Shown here: positions 42,201-55,638 of the stretch, in pieces
Position numbering within the stretch: position 1 is the first letter of the stretch
Layout: each line of letters starts with the position of its first letter
NCBI GenBank assembly: GCA_022316685.1
Contig: JAKJHU010000109.1
Coordinates: 992,001-1,056,000, forward strand
Length of the DNA: 64,000 nucleotides
Source: Progne subis subis
Lineage: Eukaryota > Chordata > Aves > Passeriformes > Hirundinidae
Direction: 5' to 3'
The notes under the pieces: model-generated
Told to the model about the DNA's origin: nothing
Database searches by the model: none
Seen by the model: the letters and a program-made list of their open reading frames with translations, nothing else
Made by a program: the position numbers and the translations under genes

Positions 42201-43173
42201 ACTCACCTGCTTTCCATGTACTAAAGGCAATGCTCAAATCAAGGTTTCCTTAGGACTGCAAACAGTGACTGCCCTGCCAGCTGACAGAATGTACCAGGGC
42301 ACTGCTCCCAAACACAGCGGCTGCGTCCAAGCTAGCAGGGAGCCAGGCTGCTCTGGATGGCAGCAGTGGGCACTGCCAAACACCTGGCACTCCAGAAGTG
42401 CACTGCCCCTGCTCCCTCTGAGCTGGGAGAATTCTGGCCTGGCCCTGTGTGTGACCACAGGCACACAAGGCTGGGGGAGCTCCCAGCTGCCTACTTTAAT
42501 GTTATTTTGTGATGGCCTCCTTACTGTCATTGCTCACCCTGCTGATCTATTTAGCTATAAATTAAGTATATATGTATGTGCCTGTGTATGTAGATATAAA
42601 GCACGTATATTTAACAACCTTGAGTAGTTTCTTATGAATAAAAACCAATAAAGAGTAATGGAATAAAGGCAGCCGAATAAATATTTCAACAACAGATTAA
42701 GTTTCTGAATCATTACATTAAAGCAAACTGACAATTAAACTCATCTGAGTCATATGGGAGTCTCAGCTGCTTTGGGCGTTGAAGGTTATAAGGAATTCCA
42801 GTTACCTCCCATTATATTCTGTATTGCTGAAAAAAGGAGTTCAAAATAATGCAACTAATACCCAAGTGAAAGCACCTATCTGTGCATATAAAAGATACCC
42901 ACAAAGCCCTGGTTGTGCACAGCACCACAGAACACTCAAGTGCCTGTGGGGATTTGGAGATAAAGTCCCTGCTCCAGATCCCATGGGATCAGGATCAGCT
43001 GGTGGCACGCAGGGAGCTTGTAGGAGCGAGCAGAGAACACCAGCTTTTACACATGGGGCAGAGCACTTATATTATTTACATTCTACACAGTGTTTTCTGC
43101 TGTCAATCTATTCCAGTTTTAACTGCAGAAAAGGAGCTGTCTTAAGAAATAATTAATTCTTCACAATTTCCAT

Positions 43174-43206
<33 letters not shown>

Positions 43207-46200
43207 CCCTGCCACCTTGGAATTTTCAGGATCCAGATTTAATTTTTCTCTTTTCCTAGAAATCCATCTCCTCCAATACACAGAAATGTTACCTGCACTT
43301 CCTTTTCCAGGAGACAGACTTTGCATCTTTAGCTATAAAGATGCCCAAATGGTATTTAGAGCAAACTAAAAAACTGGCAGTAAGTAGAAAGGAAAAGCAT
43401 TTCCCTCTTAATTCCCATAAAAATGGCAGTGGCAAACTGGGATCCTTTTGCTGCGTGTACCAGCAGGAATCACAGAAATTTTCTGTTGGAAAAGGCCTTT
43501 AAGGTTGAGTCTACCAGGAAACCTAAAACTGCCACATATCCTTCTGTGCCACATCCAGCCTTAATAGGTGACCCCGAGGAAACCTGGATGGCAGGAAATT
43601 TAGTGATGAAAATTGAAAAGGTGTGAGCTGAGAAGGAAGAGGGAGGCAGCTCTTCCCCATGTGAAAACCTGTGGTGAAGAGGGATGGAAGTACAATCTTC
43701 CCTGCAGAGTGGGAGCGTGGAGGCAGTGAGGTCCTGTGCAGGGATTCAGCTGAGTGAGCTGAGCAGGGGAAGGAAGGAGTAGAACACGCTGCTCTCTGGT
43801 CCATGAGCAGAGCTTGCTCAAGCAGTGTGGGCTGGCAGCTCCAAGGGGTGAGGCAGCAGAGACCACAAATGGACAGTGGGGCTGACTTCACATGAGAGCT
43901 CCCACCCCGCAGAAGGGAATGTGTGACTGGGAAGGCTGCTCACGCTCTGCCCTGTCTCACACAAAGCCAGCCTCCCCTGCACTGTAACCAACCCTCTGCA
44001 AGGCTGTTCACTGCAGTCCCATCTCTGCCTGCTGCCCAAATCCCAGTGATTGAAAAAACCTGTGGTTCTCAGGCAGGATCTGTCTGACACCACTGGATTT
44101 TGTCTGATGAAGGTTTCTAAGTTATCTGCTGCTTTTCCTGCAGGACTACAAACACACACTGCAATGGTTCAGGGAGTAATAAACTACTTAGAGTACAGTG
44201 CCGTATAATCTCATCTGACCCAAGAGACAACATTGCAACTTCCCTCTCTTGGCCCCAGAAAAACCTAATAGATTTGGTAAAACATATAAATGACATTCCA
44301 CGCAAGGCAGATCTCATTCAGTTCTACAATGCCTCAATAGTGATCTTTCTTTCATCAATGCCTTAGGTGAATGATCTGCAACTCCCCTGCATACAAGAAA
44401 ATGTCTTAAAAATAGGGTTTTATTTTGAAATATTTCATTAGAGTATTTTATTTCATATTTTTATTGCCATGGGTTGTACTGCCTTCTGTTCTCCAAGCTG
44501 AATTTTCTGAATTGGAAGGTTATTTTTTCTGCTGTGAAGCCTCCCACTGAGGAATTGAGTCCTCAGAGTAATGTCTTACCCCAACTTCCTTCCAGAAAAC
44601 AATCTTTACTGGGAGGTTTCTAAAGAGGCAGATCTTTCATGTGTTTCAACAGGAACCAGGAGCAGCCAGCTGGCACTTTCCAGGAGATCTCCCCTGCCTT
44701 TGGTTTGGAGACAGATTGCCACATTAGTGCAAGCTGCAGTACTCATGCCACTGTTCAATTCACACACACATCCAGTCCCTGCAGAGGCTGGATGGATGCC
44801 TGGGCACATGGATATTCCATCTTGAGAACAACTGTAAAGTCAGCTTGCACACAAAACAGAGCAACAGCTTCAGCCTGGTTCGAAGTAAGAAATCAACCTG
44901 TGGTTGAAGTCATGGTGCAGAAGGAAATCTGGGATATGCAACAGGCTCCATTATCAGCAGATGCTGCTGGGACAGAAATGCAGAATCCTGAAAACAAATG
45001 GGGGCTTTGGGCCTCACTTAAGCAGATGATGCAGCAAGAGCGCTGTGAGCTGACTGGAGCACGGCTGGGATGCAGCCCAGCTCTGTGCCAGGGTGGCTGT
45101 GGGCACAGGGTGGCCTGGGGGACTCTCAGTGCTCTTCCCAACCTTGTTCCCTGAGTATGGATCAGCAGATCCACTTCTGAGCTGGCTCAGTACAGTCAGA
45201 CTGAAGCAGACTCAGAGGAACCTGGGTCTGTCTCTGTGAGACAGCAACATTTGCTAAATCTAAAATACAAAGCTAAGGAAGAATATGGCTGCCACCAAAA
45301 CAATCATCAAGACAAAAAAAATTAAGCGAAAGGATTCAAGAACAAACTGTTATAAACTAGCAACAAATAAATGCAATCTGAGAATTAGTAAAAGACTTTA
45401 GAGCCCAAGCTGCTGGAAGGGAGGTGGAGGGCAGAACACATCACTGCTGTCACAGAGAGCACCATCTGCTCATGAAAGGGATCCTTATGAAAGGCATGCT
45501 TGGACAGCAGAAAACATTCCAGTTCTGTGTTCCTTTACCTGTCAGCAGTGTCTTCACACCTCTTCACATTAACGATGAGAGACAACTTCACCCTCATGGC
45601 CGTGACTGCAGGCTCACCCCTTCTGGGAGCGAGCAGCTTCTACCCTACCCATTTGGTGACTATGAAATACAAGAGCCTGACTCCACTAACTGCACACACA
45701 TTTCTCTAAGTGTTGCTTAAGGTTTAATTCCTTTGATTCCTGCCTGGCTGCTCAGCGCCCAGAGAACCACAAAGCCTGAAAGAGGCACCTAGAGAGAAGC
45801 CAAGCTGAAGTGGTGTGCACTTAGATACTCCATTTCCAGGAACAGACTTCAAAGTAGACACATTTCAGCATTTGAAAATACCCATAAACTATTTTTTATC
45901 TATTGTTTTGCACTAACAGGGTTCTCATAGAGCACTAACAGATGATCACCAAAGGAACTGGCTTTGAGTTTAAAAGCATACAACCAGCTCAGACTGCCTT
46001 GCAAGGAACAACTGACAAAAATCCTTTCCATTGCCCTGCTTTGCCTTCTCAGACAGCTTATGAATAATCTTAAGGGGAGCCCTCTGAAGCTCCAGAATTT
46101 TTTATGCTCGCCTCCCAGTATCCTACTTTCTTCACTTACAAAACTGCGGGTACCTATGGGGAGGGCAAGCTTTACCTTTCTTTAAAGCATGATCATAAAT

Positions 46201-49200
46201 TGCAGCAGTCCCCCAAAGCAAAAGACTTATTGCTAACCCCATAAAAATGGAAATTTGACTCAGAACAGTTAAAAAAGGGTTTTTGGCGATGTGAAGTTCC
46301 GGTTCTCGCTCAAAGGAATAGAAGGTTGGTATATTAATCTTACAATATGGCAGTACTGTAGAATTTCAAAAACTGAAATGATATATGCAGGAAAATGAGG
46401 AATTTCCACTAGGGACTCTAATTCATATGTTATGGGAGAGATTAAAGAATAATAAATTTTGGAAGGAAGTATTAATGGCTAGAGGGGGCACTGTGAACCT
46501 GGCATTCCCTGAAGCCTGGAACTTTGTATACCAAACACTAAAAATGATTTGTGCAGAACAAGAAAACATTAGCTGTTATTCTCACCATGACCAGTTACTT
46601 ACTGTACAGGGTACAAAGTCCTTTATAATTTAGAACTTCCTTTATAATTTAGAGATTAATAGACAGGATGATATTTACCATCATGTGAAATGGCAACCAT
46701 CTCTGGGAAGAAGAAAGGAGCACTCAAGAGTATTTCCCTGCTCTTGGAGTAAGGCTGACCACAATGGTCCTGAGCATCATTAGAGATGCTGCCGTGCACT
46801 CACAGGCAGCAGCTTTCAGCCCAAGCTCTTCACAAACACAGCTGAAGTGCTTGGAGAGTGCAGCAAATGTCAAAGCTCTGCACTGGGTTTGCAGCTCCTC
46901 CAGCCCTGCCCTTCTCTGGGGTCTATTTGTTTCCTGCTTTTGATACTGGTACCCTTTGACTTGCAGGCTGAAAATGGCTTCAGCCTTCACATTTGTCTGC
47001 TCTCGAGATAAAATTCTTGGCAAGAGAAATAAAACCTCAATTCAAAGCAAATCGAAGGTGAAAAAAACTTCCTGCTTCTTTACCATACTGATTAGGAAAT
47101 ATGATATATCCTCCATATATTTTCCATGGAGTTTTCCTACTCTTGGTTCCTTGGTGAACTGCTCTGGAGATACAGAAGTGTGAGGCAGCAACCAGCTCAC
47201 TGTTCCCAGAATTAGCACAGGACTGGCCTTTGGGAGGAGGCATGAAATTTTAGCTGAGGTGTAACAGGGCTCCTTCAGAGCCCATTGTCCCTCTGACCAG
47301 AGCTCTTTGCTTCTCCCAGTCTTGTACCTGCAATTAAGGCACTTTAAATACAAAGAGCAGGAGATCTGCTGAGGGAAATTCTGGGTGAAAACATGCAATT
47401 TTACACTCCCAAATCAGCCAGCACACACACACTTCTCTTGGTGCAGGTCTCTGTGTGTCCCTACACAAATCCCCTGAGGTGCTGGTGATACCACGTGATA
47501 CTGGGGTTACCTGACTTTACTGAATGCTGTAGTAAATGGTTGAACAAAATCCTCTGTAAATACCAGAGTACAAGCTACAGCTGCCCCTGAGGAGCTTTAA
47601 CTTATGCACTGTCCCATAAAACTTCCAGGTAGGGAAATGAGTAAATGTCTCAATGCTTTCTTATTCCATCAGCCCTTCATGGTGAAGAATTCTGCACTGA
47701 ACGGTTCCATTGTTCAATACAGACGAGGGAAATAAGATTAGCCTGAGATGGAATATCCCACTTTCTCGTGAAGTATGTTCTCTAGCCAACTCAAGCTTGC
47801 TGGTTTGGCAGAATTCAGAGCTCTCTGAAGACAGTGATTTTTTGAAGGCTGACAAAGTTTCATTTGGAATAAACACATGCATTCCATTCCATCCCCCAGC
47901 CTCAGGTGTTGTATGTAGAACTAATGTTCTGCCAGAGTACAGAAGAACAGCACATCAGAGCCTGTTCTGCCAAACAGCTGAATGGTGCCTTTGAACTGCT
48001 GATTCCTCTCAACAGTGGCAGTGACCTAGTCCCTCATTTCTCCTCTCCCTAGCAGTGCAAGAGGCCATGGCAGGCATGTTTCAGAGCTCACAAGTGCCAA
48101 GTGGCACTCAGAATGATTAGCTGCAGCCCTCACTCTGGAATCTTTAAGGAGCAAAAACACAGCTTAGATAAGACAGTTGCAAAGCAATCCCGAACGTGGT
48201 CTGACACACAGGGTAACTTGCAAAATATAACCCTTGACCCAAAAGTCAGGTGTTAAAACACTGGTGGCTGAAATTCCAGGTGGAACAAGTGGTGTGGGAA
48301 GCCCTGAAGGCAGCACCGTCAGTGTGACTGCAGGAGAGGCAGGAGGGTCCAGGAATTGTCCTGTCTGCCTGTGCTCTGCAGAGCCCCACCTCTGAGCGCT
48401 TCACATGCCTGAGCAGGGGGGGAGATGGAAGATCCCACACCAACTGTATATGCTCTTCCCACAGAGAGGACATGGAAGCACCTTCAGCAGTGCCCTGCTT
48501 CCCCCTGGCAGCGCACAGGCAGCTCTGGCTGCCCCCTGCACTGCTCAGGAGGGTGCAGAATGAGCAGACACTGCCAGCATGGCAAAGGGATATGGTGAAA
48601 GCCGCTGCAGCAACTGCCAGCGGATCACTGGGAGTAAAGGTGGTGCTGGAGAGCTGGGAAAAAAAGCCCCAGTCGAGGTAGGGAAGGAAAAGAATGAGGC
48701 AGGGCTGGCCCAGGATCCTTATTGCCCAGAGGTAACTGCCTTCTCCAGCTGTGGGCTGAGATTTACAAGTTACATAGAAGCAATCCCTTAGCCAGCACTG
48801 CAAAATTATCCCAGAAATGCCATGTGAAATCCTCTGCCTCGACTGCCTGTGCCCTGGGCTGTGCACGCTGAACGCTGCTGCTGTGTGGGGTCTCATGCAG
48901 TCCGAGTTGGGCCCTGTGCTGGCAGCCCCATGTGAGGACAGACTACCACAGCCTTGCTGGCCCTCGCTGTAAGAGCACAGGGAATTTCTCCTGTCAAGCT
49001 CCTGCCTCATTCCACAGAAGCTACTTGTTCAAATAGTCACCCTAATTTAGGTTCTGACAACAAGCACTACAAAGACTTTGTACGCAATATCTAATAAATG
49101 CACAAAAAACATCTCCTCTGGTACTTTTAGATGATCTCCAGGAATTGGAAATTTATTCTGCATACTCAGAATAAACGTTTAAATATAACATAACTGCACC

Positions 49201-52200
49201 TTACCCAATATGTGAAGCATATGTGAAACTACTATGTTTTCTTATTTGCTAAATGTCTTTTTTTTTAGTGAAAAGAACAAATCCCTCTAATCACGTAACC
49301 TAAGTGCAGAAATCAATTCTGAAGATTGGATGTCTACTTTGTTGCAAATGTGGGCAGCATTTTACAGGAATACATGAATAATGAGTAATTCTGTTAACCT
49401 GGATGTTGGAATGAATATCTTGGATAGACGAATTTTAAATCAACCTCCACAGCACTAAAATTTCAGCAAGCCTCCTTACACTGTGCACAACACTCTTCAG
49501 TTCCAAATGTAACCCGCAAGGAACACATGCATAAATTATAATATATCCACTGGGGAAACCTCTGAACTACTACAAAAAAGAGGGAAATGCATTTTCGGGG
49601 TCAGTCTGCTCGACTGTCTGCTTTTGAATACAATTTCATATCAGGAATAATTAATGGCTTTACCATAGTTAGTACTTAGATATTATTAAGAGAAAAAAAA
49701 CCAAAACAATTTCTACATGCTTTCACTACTCTGTAGAGAAAGGAAACAACTATAATTTGAAAATGTCTAACAGCTTTTAAGGCATCTGTCCCTTGAATTC
49801 TAAGGAACATAGTGTGCAAACCTCTAATTCTAATAGATTCACAATAATTAAGCCCAAGCAAGACTAACATACCACTAAGGCAGAAAGTGTTGTCTCCTCT
49901 GGAATATTACATTAAACCAGGAGACATTCTGCACTCCACTGGAAGGGCTGGTGGATCACAGGAAAGGAGCTTTGTCTTTTCCAGAAAAAAAATCAAGCCT
50001 AGTACTTACATAATAAAATCTGCTCCAAGTAAACTTAACTGCTGTTGACCCCTGAAGCACAGAGCTGCCCAGCAGACACCCCGAGGCAGCAGAGTGCTCC
50101 TCACCACGGCCACGTGGCACTCAGACATGCAAGGAGGATGCCCACACTGCACTTTCCTCCTTTCCTGGCACCAGTGCTGCCCTGCCCAAAACTGGCAGCT
50201 TTAGGAAACTGCTGAGAGCACAGCCCAGGCAAGGCAAACCCCACAGCTGATGCAGGAGTCCTCTCCAAACCACAGAAATGCAAGTGGCCAAAGACCAAAA
50301 TTGTTTTTCAATGTTCTTCCCAATTTCCCTGCTTTCACCTCTGAGTTATTATCCTTTGGCCAACTTTCATTTGGCTGCTGCTTCTCTAGTGTTTGATGAA
50401 TCTAATCCTGAGGACAGTGGGGAGGTACATCCTAGCCATTTTCTTCCCCTGTCGTTCCTTTGGCTCTGTTGAGAACCTGCTCCCAAATACAACAGCTCCT
50501 GCCACTTCAGCGCGGGTGCAGCCTCTCTGCAGCCATGGGAAATGGCAGCGTGCAGGGACGCAGTCAATCCCTGCTGAGTGACGGTGCCCAGTGGGATCCC
50601 AGTGTGGAGGGATCAGCAGTGTGTGCACAGGCAGCACTCACCTCGTGCAGGTCGCAGCTCTGTGATGTTCTCGGTGGCTTCATCGTCCGAGTCTTCGGTG
50701 GCCACCACCTTGTACCTCTTGCTGCTCTGTTTGTTCAGCACGTGTGGGACCTGCAGTGCAGCCTCCCTCTCTGCAGCCAGGTCCAAATCCTGCTGAGCAA
50801 GGTGGGCCCTCAGCTGCCTGATTTCAAACTAAAGGGAAAAACAACACCACAAACTGATGTCACGTGAGCACAGCCAGAAGTTTATAAACTGCAGTTAGGG
50901 ACCTATTACTCATTTTATCACTAAACACTACAGTCTGGTAAAACAAATCATGTGGTTGAGCCGGGACATGAGTCCAAGCTGGTGGTGTTCTCCTAGAGCC
51001 TATGTGAGCTGGACCATTTCTCACATAATCTAAAGACAATGACTGCGCCATGCTGATCTTCTATTCTGCACAGTTGTGTCCTGAAGGTGAGATTTCAGAC
51101 AATTTTAACAAGTCTTACTGCCCAACCTCATGTAACCTTTATAGAAAGACACCACTTCTAACAGGCATTTAGGGAGTTAGGTTCATGACAAATATTCCTA
51201 ATTAGAGTTTGTAATAATGAGGCTTCCAGTGGAGGGGAGATTCTCTGAGCAGCACCCAGAATGGTCCTCCCTCACTAACTAGACAAGACGAGGATACTGC
51301 AGTCCTCTTCTGACTTGAAAACTTCTGTACTCAGCAGTGTGCAGAAAACCCTGGGGAAGGTTACTACTTTTCTGGCCATTCCTCTCAAACATGTTAAAGA
51401 ATTTCTGCAGCCATGAGGGGATTTGTTCATGACTGGTGTTATAAAGCAGACACCGGACAAAAAGAAGCTACCAGCTGAAGGATACAGGAGATTTCTCTTG
51501 TTTATGATGGCCATGCATCTTCCACAATGCAAGAAGGAAAATAGGTTTTTTGAGAGTCTGCAGAGACCCTTTAAACCCTTACATAAGCAGGATAAAACTC
51601 CCTGTGTCACGCAGTACAGCTGTGGGGCTGCAAGGAAGAATTTCTCTTTTTTAAAGAGTAACTCTTTAAAATCAGTAGAACAGCAGTGACCAAGTCATCT
51701 AATTCTAGAGTTTGAGAGGAAAACACAAACGAGTGAGTAACAGGCAAACATTCAAACGTGGCATTGCTGGGCCTCCCCTGGCTCAGGGCCTGAGGAGCCA
51801 CAGCAGAGCAGGAGGACACGGCAGCTGCCACTCCACACTCCCAGCACACACGGAACTGGCACCTCCAGACTGGAAAACTGGTGTGGGACAGCCCTGGCGA
51901 GCACATCTTTCTGTGCCTCTCGCCCCTCAGATGTGACTCAGATCTGCTTCACTGGCAGATTTTCGAACTCATCACCACACCTCACTCGTTCCACTGCAGT
52001 CAGACACGGGGCAAACATCAGGGAGGGGAAACGAGACATAACTTCCACAGATTTAGAAAAGAAGAAGGAATTCCAGTTTGTCACACTTGGAAACTATGTG
52101 CTTTCCAGAGCATCTGGGAAGGAACTACAGTAACTGGAAGGCCCATTGCAAGACTCAAATCTAGAAAGCCAAAGGGCAGTTCAAACTTTCCAGATCCCAT

Positions 52201-55200
52201 TCAAAGCAGCTAATCCAGGGCTCTAACAAAGCACACAGTTTTCCTCCATCTGCAATTCAGTGCACAGACGCCTGGCAGCTGCAAACAGCTGGCTGCAAGT
52301 GCTACCTGCTTTTAACCAAAGGGCTTCTGGCAGTGGCAGTCAGAAGTCAAGTGCAATCAGCAAATGTCAAAATACTGCCCTGCTCCCTGATTTCCTGCAA
52401 TGAAGCCTCCAGGGCAGATTCCTGCAGGTTGCTATTGTGTTACCCTACTGCTAGGAAGAACTGGCACTGCTAACTCTGTTCCCAGCCAGCCTGAAGCATC
52501 TTGAGGCTCAAGGTGCTTGTGCCAGTATGAACATAGGGAACTTCAGGTTTTACCCTTGACTTGAAAAAAAAAAAAAAAGGAATCACAAGGAATACCTTAC
52601 ATTCCACCTCTGAAGGGAGAAAGATACCCTTTCAGACACTCCCTCAGTTTAACGGAAGAAATGCACTCAAACAGGATAGGCAAAAAATAGATTTGGAGAT
52701 CTTTTTTTCATGTTGTCTAGCTCAAACATAATTTCTATTTTTCTACATTTCACCCTTCAAAAACATTCACACGTGTCAGAAAAAGAAATATCTGTTATTA
52801 AAATGCTTAATTCTGGCCTAGAGGTATGGTATGATTTCCTTTTTTCATGGAAGACAAAAAATTCAGCAGGTGTTTTTTAACACAAAAAAACAGAACTAGC
52901 TAGAAGTCAGCTCAATAACTACGTCTGCATCAGATCCAATCTAAGGAACTTCAGCATTTACAAACATTTTCTGAGCACTGTAACAATCAGAAGCCCAAAT
53001 GCATCGCTGCATTATACAAGTGCAAAGGAGAGGGAGCCCAGAGCAGAACCGGGGAAAGCCCAGACTCCTCCCGCCCACTCGCGGTTCCTGGGGATGCAGA
53101 GAACATTTCCAAACAGCTCGGGTTCGTGCCGGTTCCTAAAGCCCCACGGACGGGCAGCGCTCCGGGCACCGCCCGTGAGGTTCGTGTTCGACCGACCGAG
53201 CTCAGCTCCCGGCCCAAACCGGGACACGGCCCGCGGCGCGGCTCTGCTGCCACCTGCCGACAGCAGCGGGAACTGCGGCCGAGCCACCAACCGCGGGGAC
53301 ACAACCGGGCACGGCGACACCGACACCGGCACGGACCGGGACACAGTGTCACCCTGTCACCGGCACGGACTGGGACACAGTGTCACAGTGTCATCCTGTC
53401 ACGGGCACGGACCGGGACACAGTGTCACCCTGTCACGGGCACGGACTGGGACACAGTGTCACAGTGTCATCCTGTCACGGGCACGGACCGGGACACAGTG
53501 TCACCCTGTCACGGGCACGGACTGGGACACAGTGTCACAGTGTCATCCTGTCACGGGCACGGACCGGGACACAGTGTCACCCTGTCACGGGCACGGACCG
53601 GGACACAATGTCACAGTGTCATCCTGTCACGGGCACGGACCGGGACACAGTGTCACCCTGTCACAGTAACCGACTGGGACACAGTGTCACCCTGTCATGG
53701 GCACCCACCGGGACACAGTGTCACCCTGTCACCGGCACAGACTGGGACACACAGTGCCACCCTGTCACAGTAACCGACTGGGACACAGTGTCACCCTGTC
53801 ACGGGCACGGACTGGGACAGTGTCACCCTGTCACCGGCACAAACCGGGACACAGTGTCACCCTGTCACTGGCACCAACCGGGACACAATGTCACAGTGTC
53901 ATCCTGTCACGGGCACGGACCGGGACACATGACACAAGTGTAACCATGTCCCGGGCACGGACTGGGACACAGGTGTACACAGATGTCATCCTGTCACGGG
54001 CACGCGACCGCGTGACACAGTGTCACCCCTGTCACGGGCACGGACCGGGACACACAGTGCCACCCTGTCACAGTAACCGACTGGGACACAGTGTCACCCT
54101 GTCACGGGCACGGACCGGGACACAGTGTCACCCTGTCACGGGCACGGACTGGGACACAGTGTCACCCTGTCACGGGCACGGACCGGGACACACAGTGCCA
54201 CCCTGTCACAGTAACCGACTGGGACACAGTGCCACCCTGTCACGGGCACGGACCGGGACACAGTGTCACCCTGTCACGGGCACGGACCGGGACACACAGT
54301 GCCACCCTGTCACGGGCACGGACCGGGACACAGTGTCACTCTGTCACAGTAACCGACTGGGACACAGTGTCACCCTGTCACGGGCACGGACTGGGACACA
54401 GTGTCACTCTGTCACTGGCACGGACCGGGACACACAGTGCCACCCTGTCACAGTAACCAACTGGGACGCAGTGTGACCCTGTCACGGGCACGGACCGGGA
54501 CACAGTGTCACTCTGTCACTGGCACCAACCGGGACACAATGTCACAGTGTCATCCTGTCACCGGCACCAACCGGGACACCGTGTCACCCTGTCATGGGCA
54601 CGGACTGGGACACAGTGTCACCCTGTCACAGGCACGGACAGGGACACAGTGTCACCCTGTCACGGGCACAAACTGGGTCACAGTGTCACCCTGTCACCGG
54701 CACGGACTGGGACACAGTGTCACCCTGTCACAGTAACCGACTGGGTCACAGTGTCACCCTGTCATGGGCACGGACTGGGACACAGTGTCACCCTGTCACC
54801 GGCACAGACTGGGTCACCACTGACTCTGACACCAGTGTCACCGGCACTGAGCTGGGTCACCACTGTCACCCCATCATAGGCAGTGGACTGGACACCACTG
54901 TAACCCTGTCACAGGCACCAAATTGGGCACCACTGTCACCTTGTCACAGGTACTGGACTGGGCACCATTGTCACCCTGTTACAGGCACTGCAATGGACAC
55001 TGCTGTCACCCTGTCACAGGCACCGAGCCTGGGCACCAATGGCCCCCTGTCACATACAAGAAGCAGAACTTCTGTTCATAAAAGGCATGGATCTACAGAG
55101 GAGATTGCTTCAGTAGGAATTGTTTCCGAACCATTACCCCAGGATCCTGCAGATGCTGGATTACAGTGTCACCACTCAAAGCAAGCACCTAAAACAAATT

Positions 55201-55589
55201 TTAAGTCTAAAGACATGTTCCTTACAGGCAAAATGTAACGAAAGGCTGCAGGAGCAAAGTTAGGTTGTAGGTGCTTCTGAAACCTACTGAAGATCATATT
55301 GCACACTGACCCCAGGCAATTCCAATGTGTACAAGAGGTAATGAGATTGCTCTGACTGCATTCAGGCAGTCCAGAGCAGCTAAAATAAATCATTAGGAGG
55401 TACAAAATATAACTGTCTTTTGAAGTTAAAATTCTGGGCCAAGGTAACACATGAAATTTCTATTTGCAGTAGGAGCTGATGTAGTGATCTGAGTGTACAT
55501 CTGGACCAGCAGAGCTGGACTGAGGAAACCATGGTTTGTATTCCCAGAAGCTTGTAGGACATGAGCATATTGCACATACCAAAAAAAGG

Positions 55590-55638
<49 letters not shown>

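Larger units (their letters stand above)
40494..50641 (-). other. TMEM266: TMEM266 intron (10.1 kb)
   Basis: Ordinary sequence with a 32-base T-run (43175-43206), a CR1 fragment (43468-43600) and several unrecognised open frames, the longest 254 codons at 48246-49010 (- strand). An 82-codon frame at 46385-46633 (+) has coding-like composition but no family I can name. No further TMEM266 exon is needed by phase. Confidence 0.75.

Noticed and set aside
48246..49010. 254-codon open frame on the - strand in a TMEM266 intron
   Set aside because: No recognisable domain, no retroelement signature and composition typical of GC-rich intron; probably chance, though unusually long.
53312..55050. Regular repeats that might suggest a CRISPR-like array
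   Set aside because: Units are adjacent with no unique spacers and lie in an intron of an animal gene.
53094..55238. Open frames of 110-259 codons rich in Cys-His-Gly and Arg-Ala-Arg-Thr-Gly-Thr
   Set aside because: Translation of the 34-bp minisatellite. The Cys/His pattern mimics zinc fingers but has no zinc-finger spacing and follows the DNA period.
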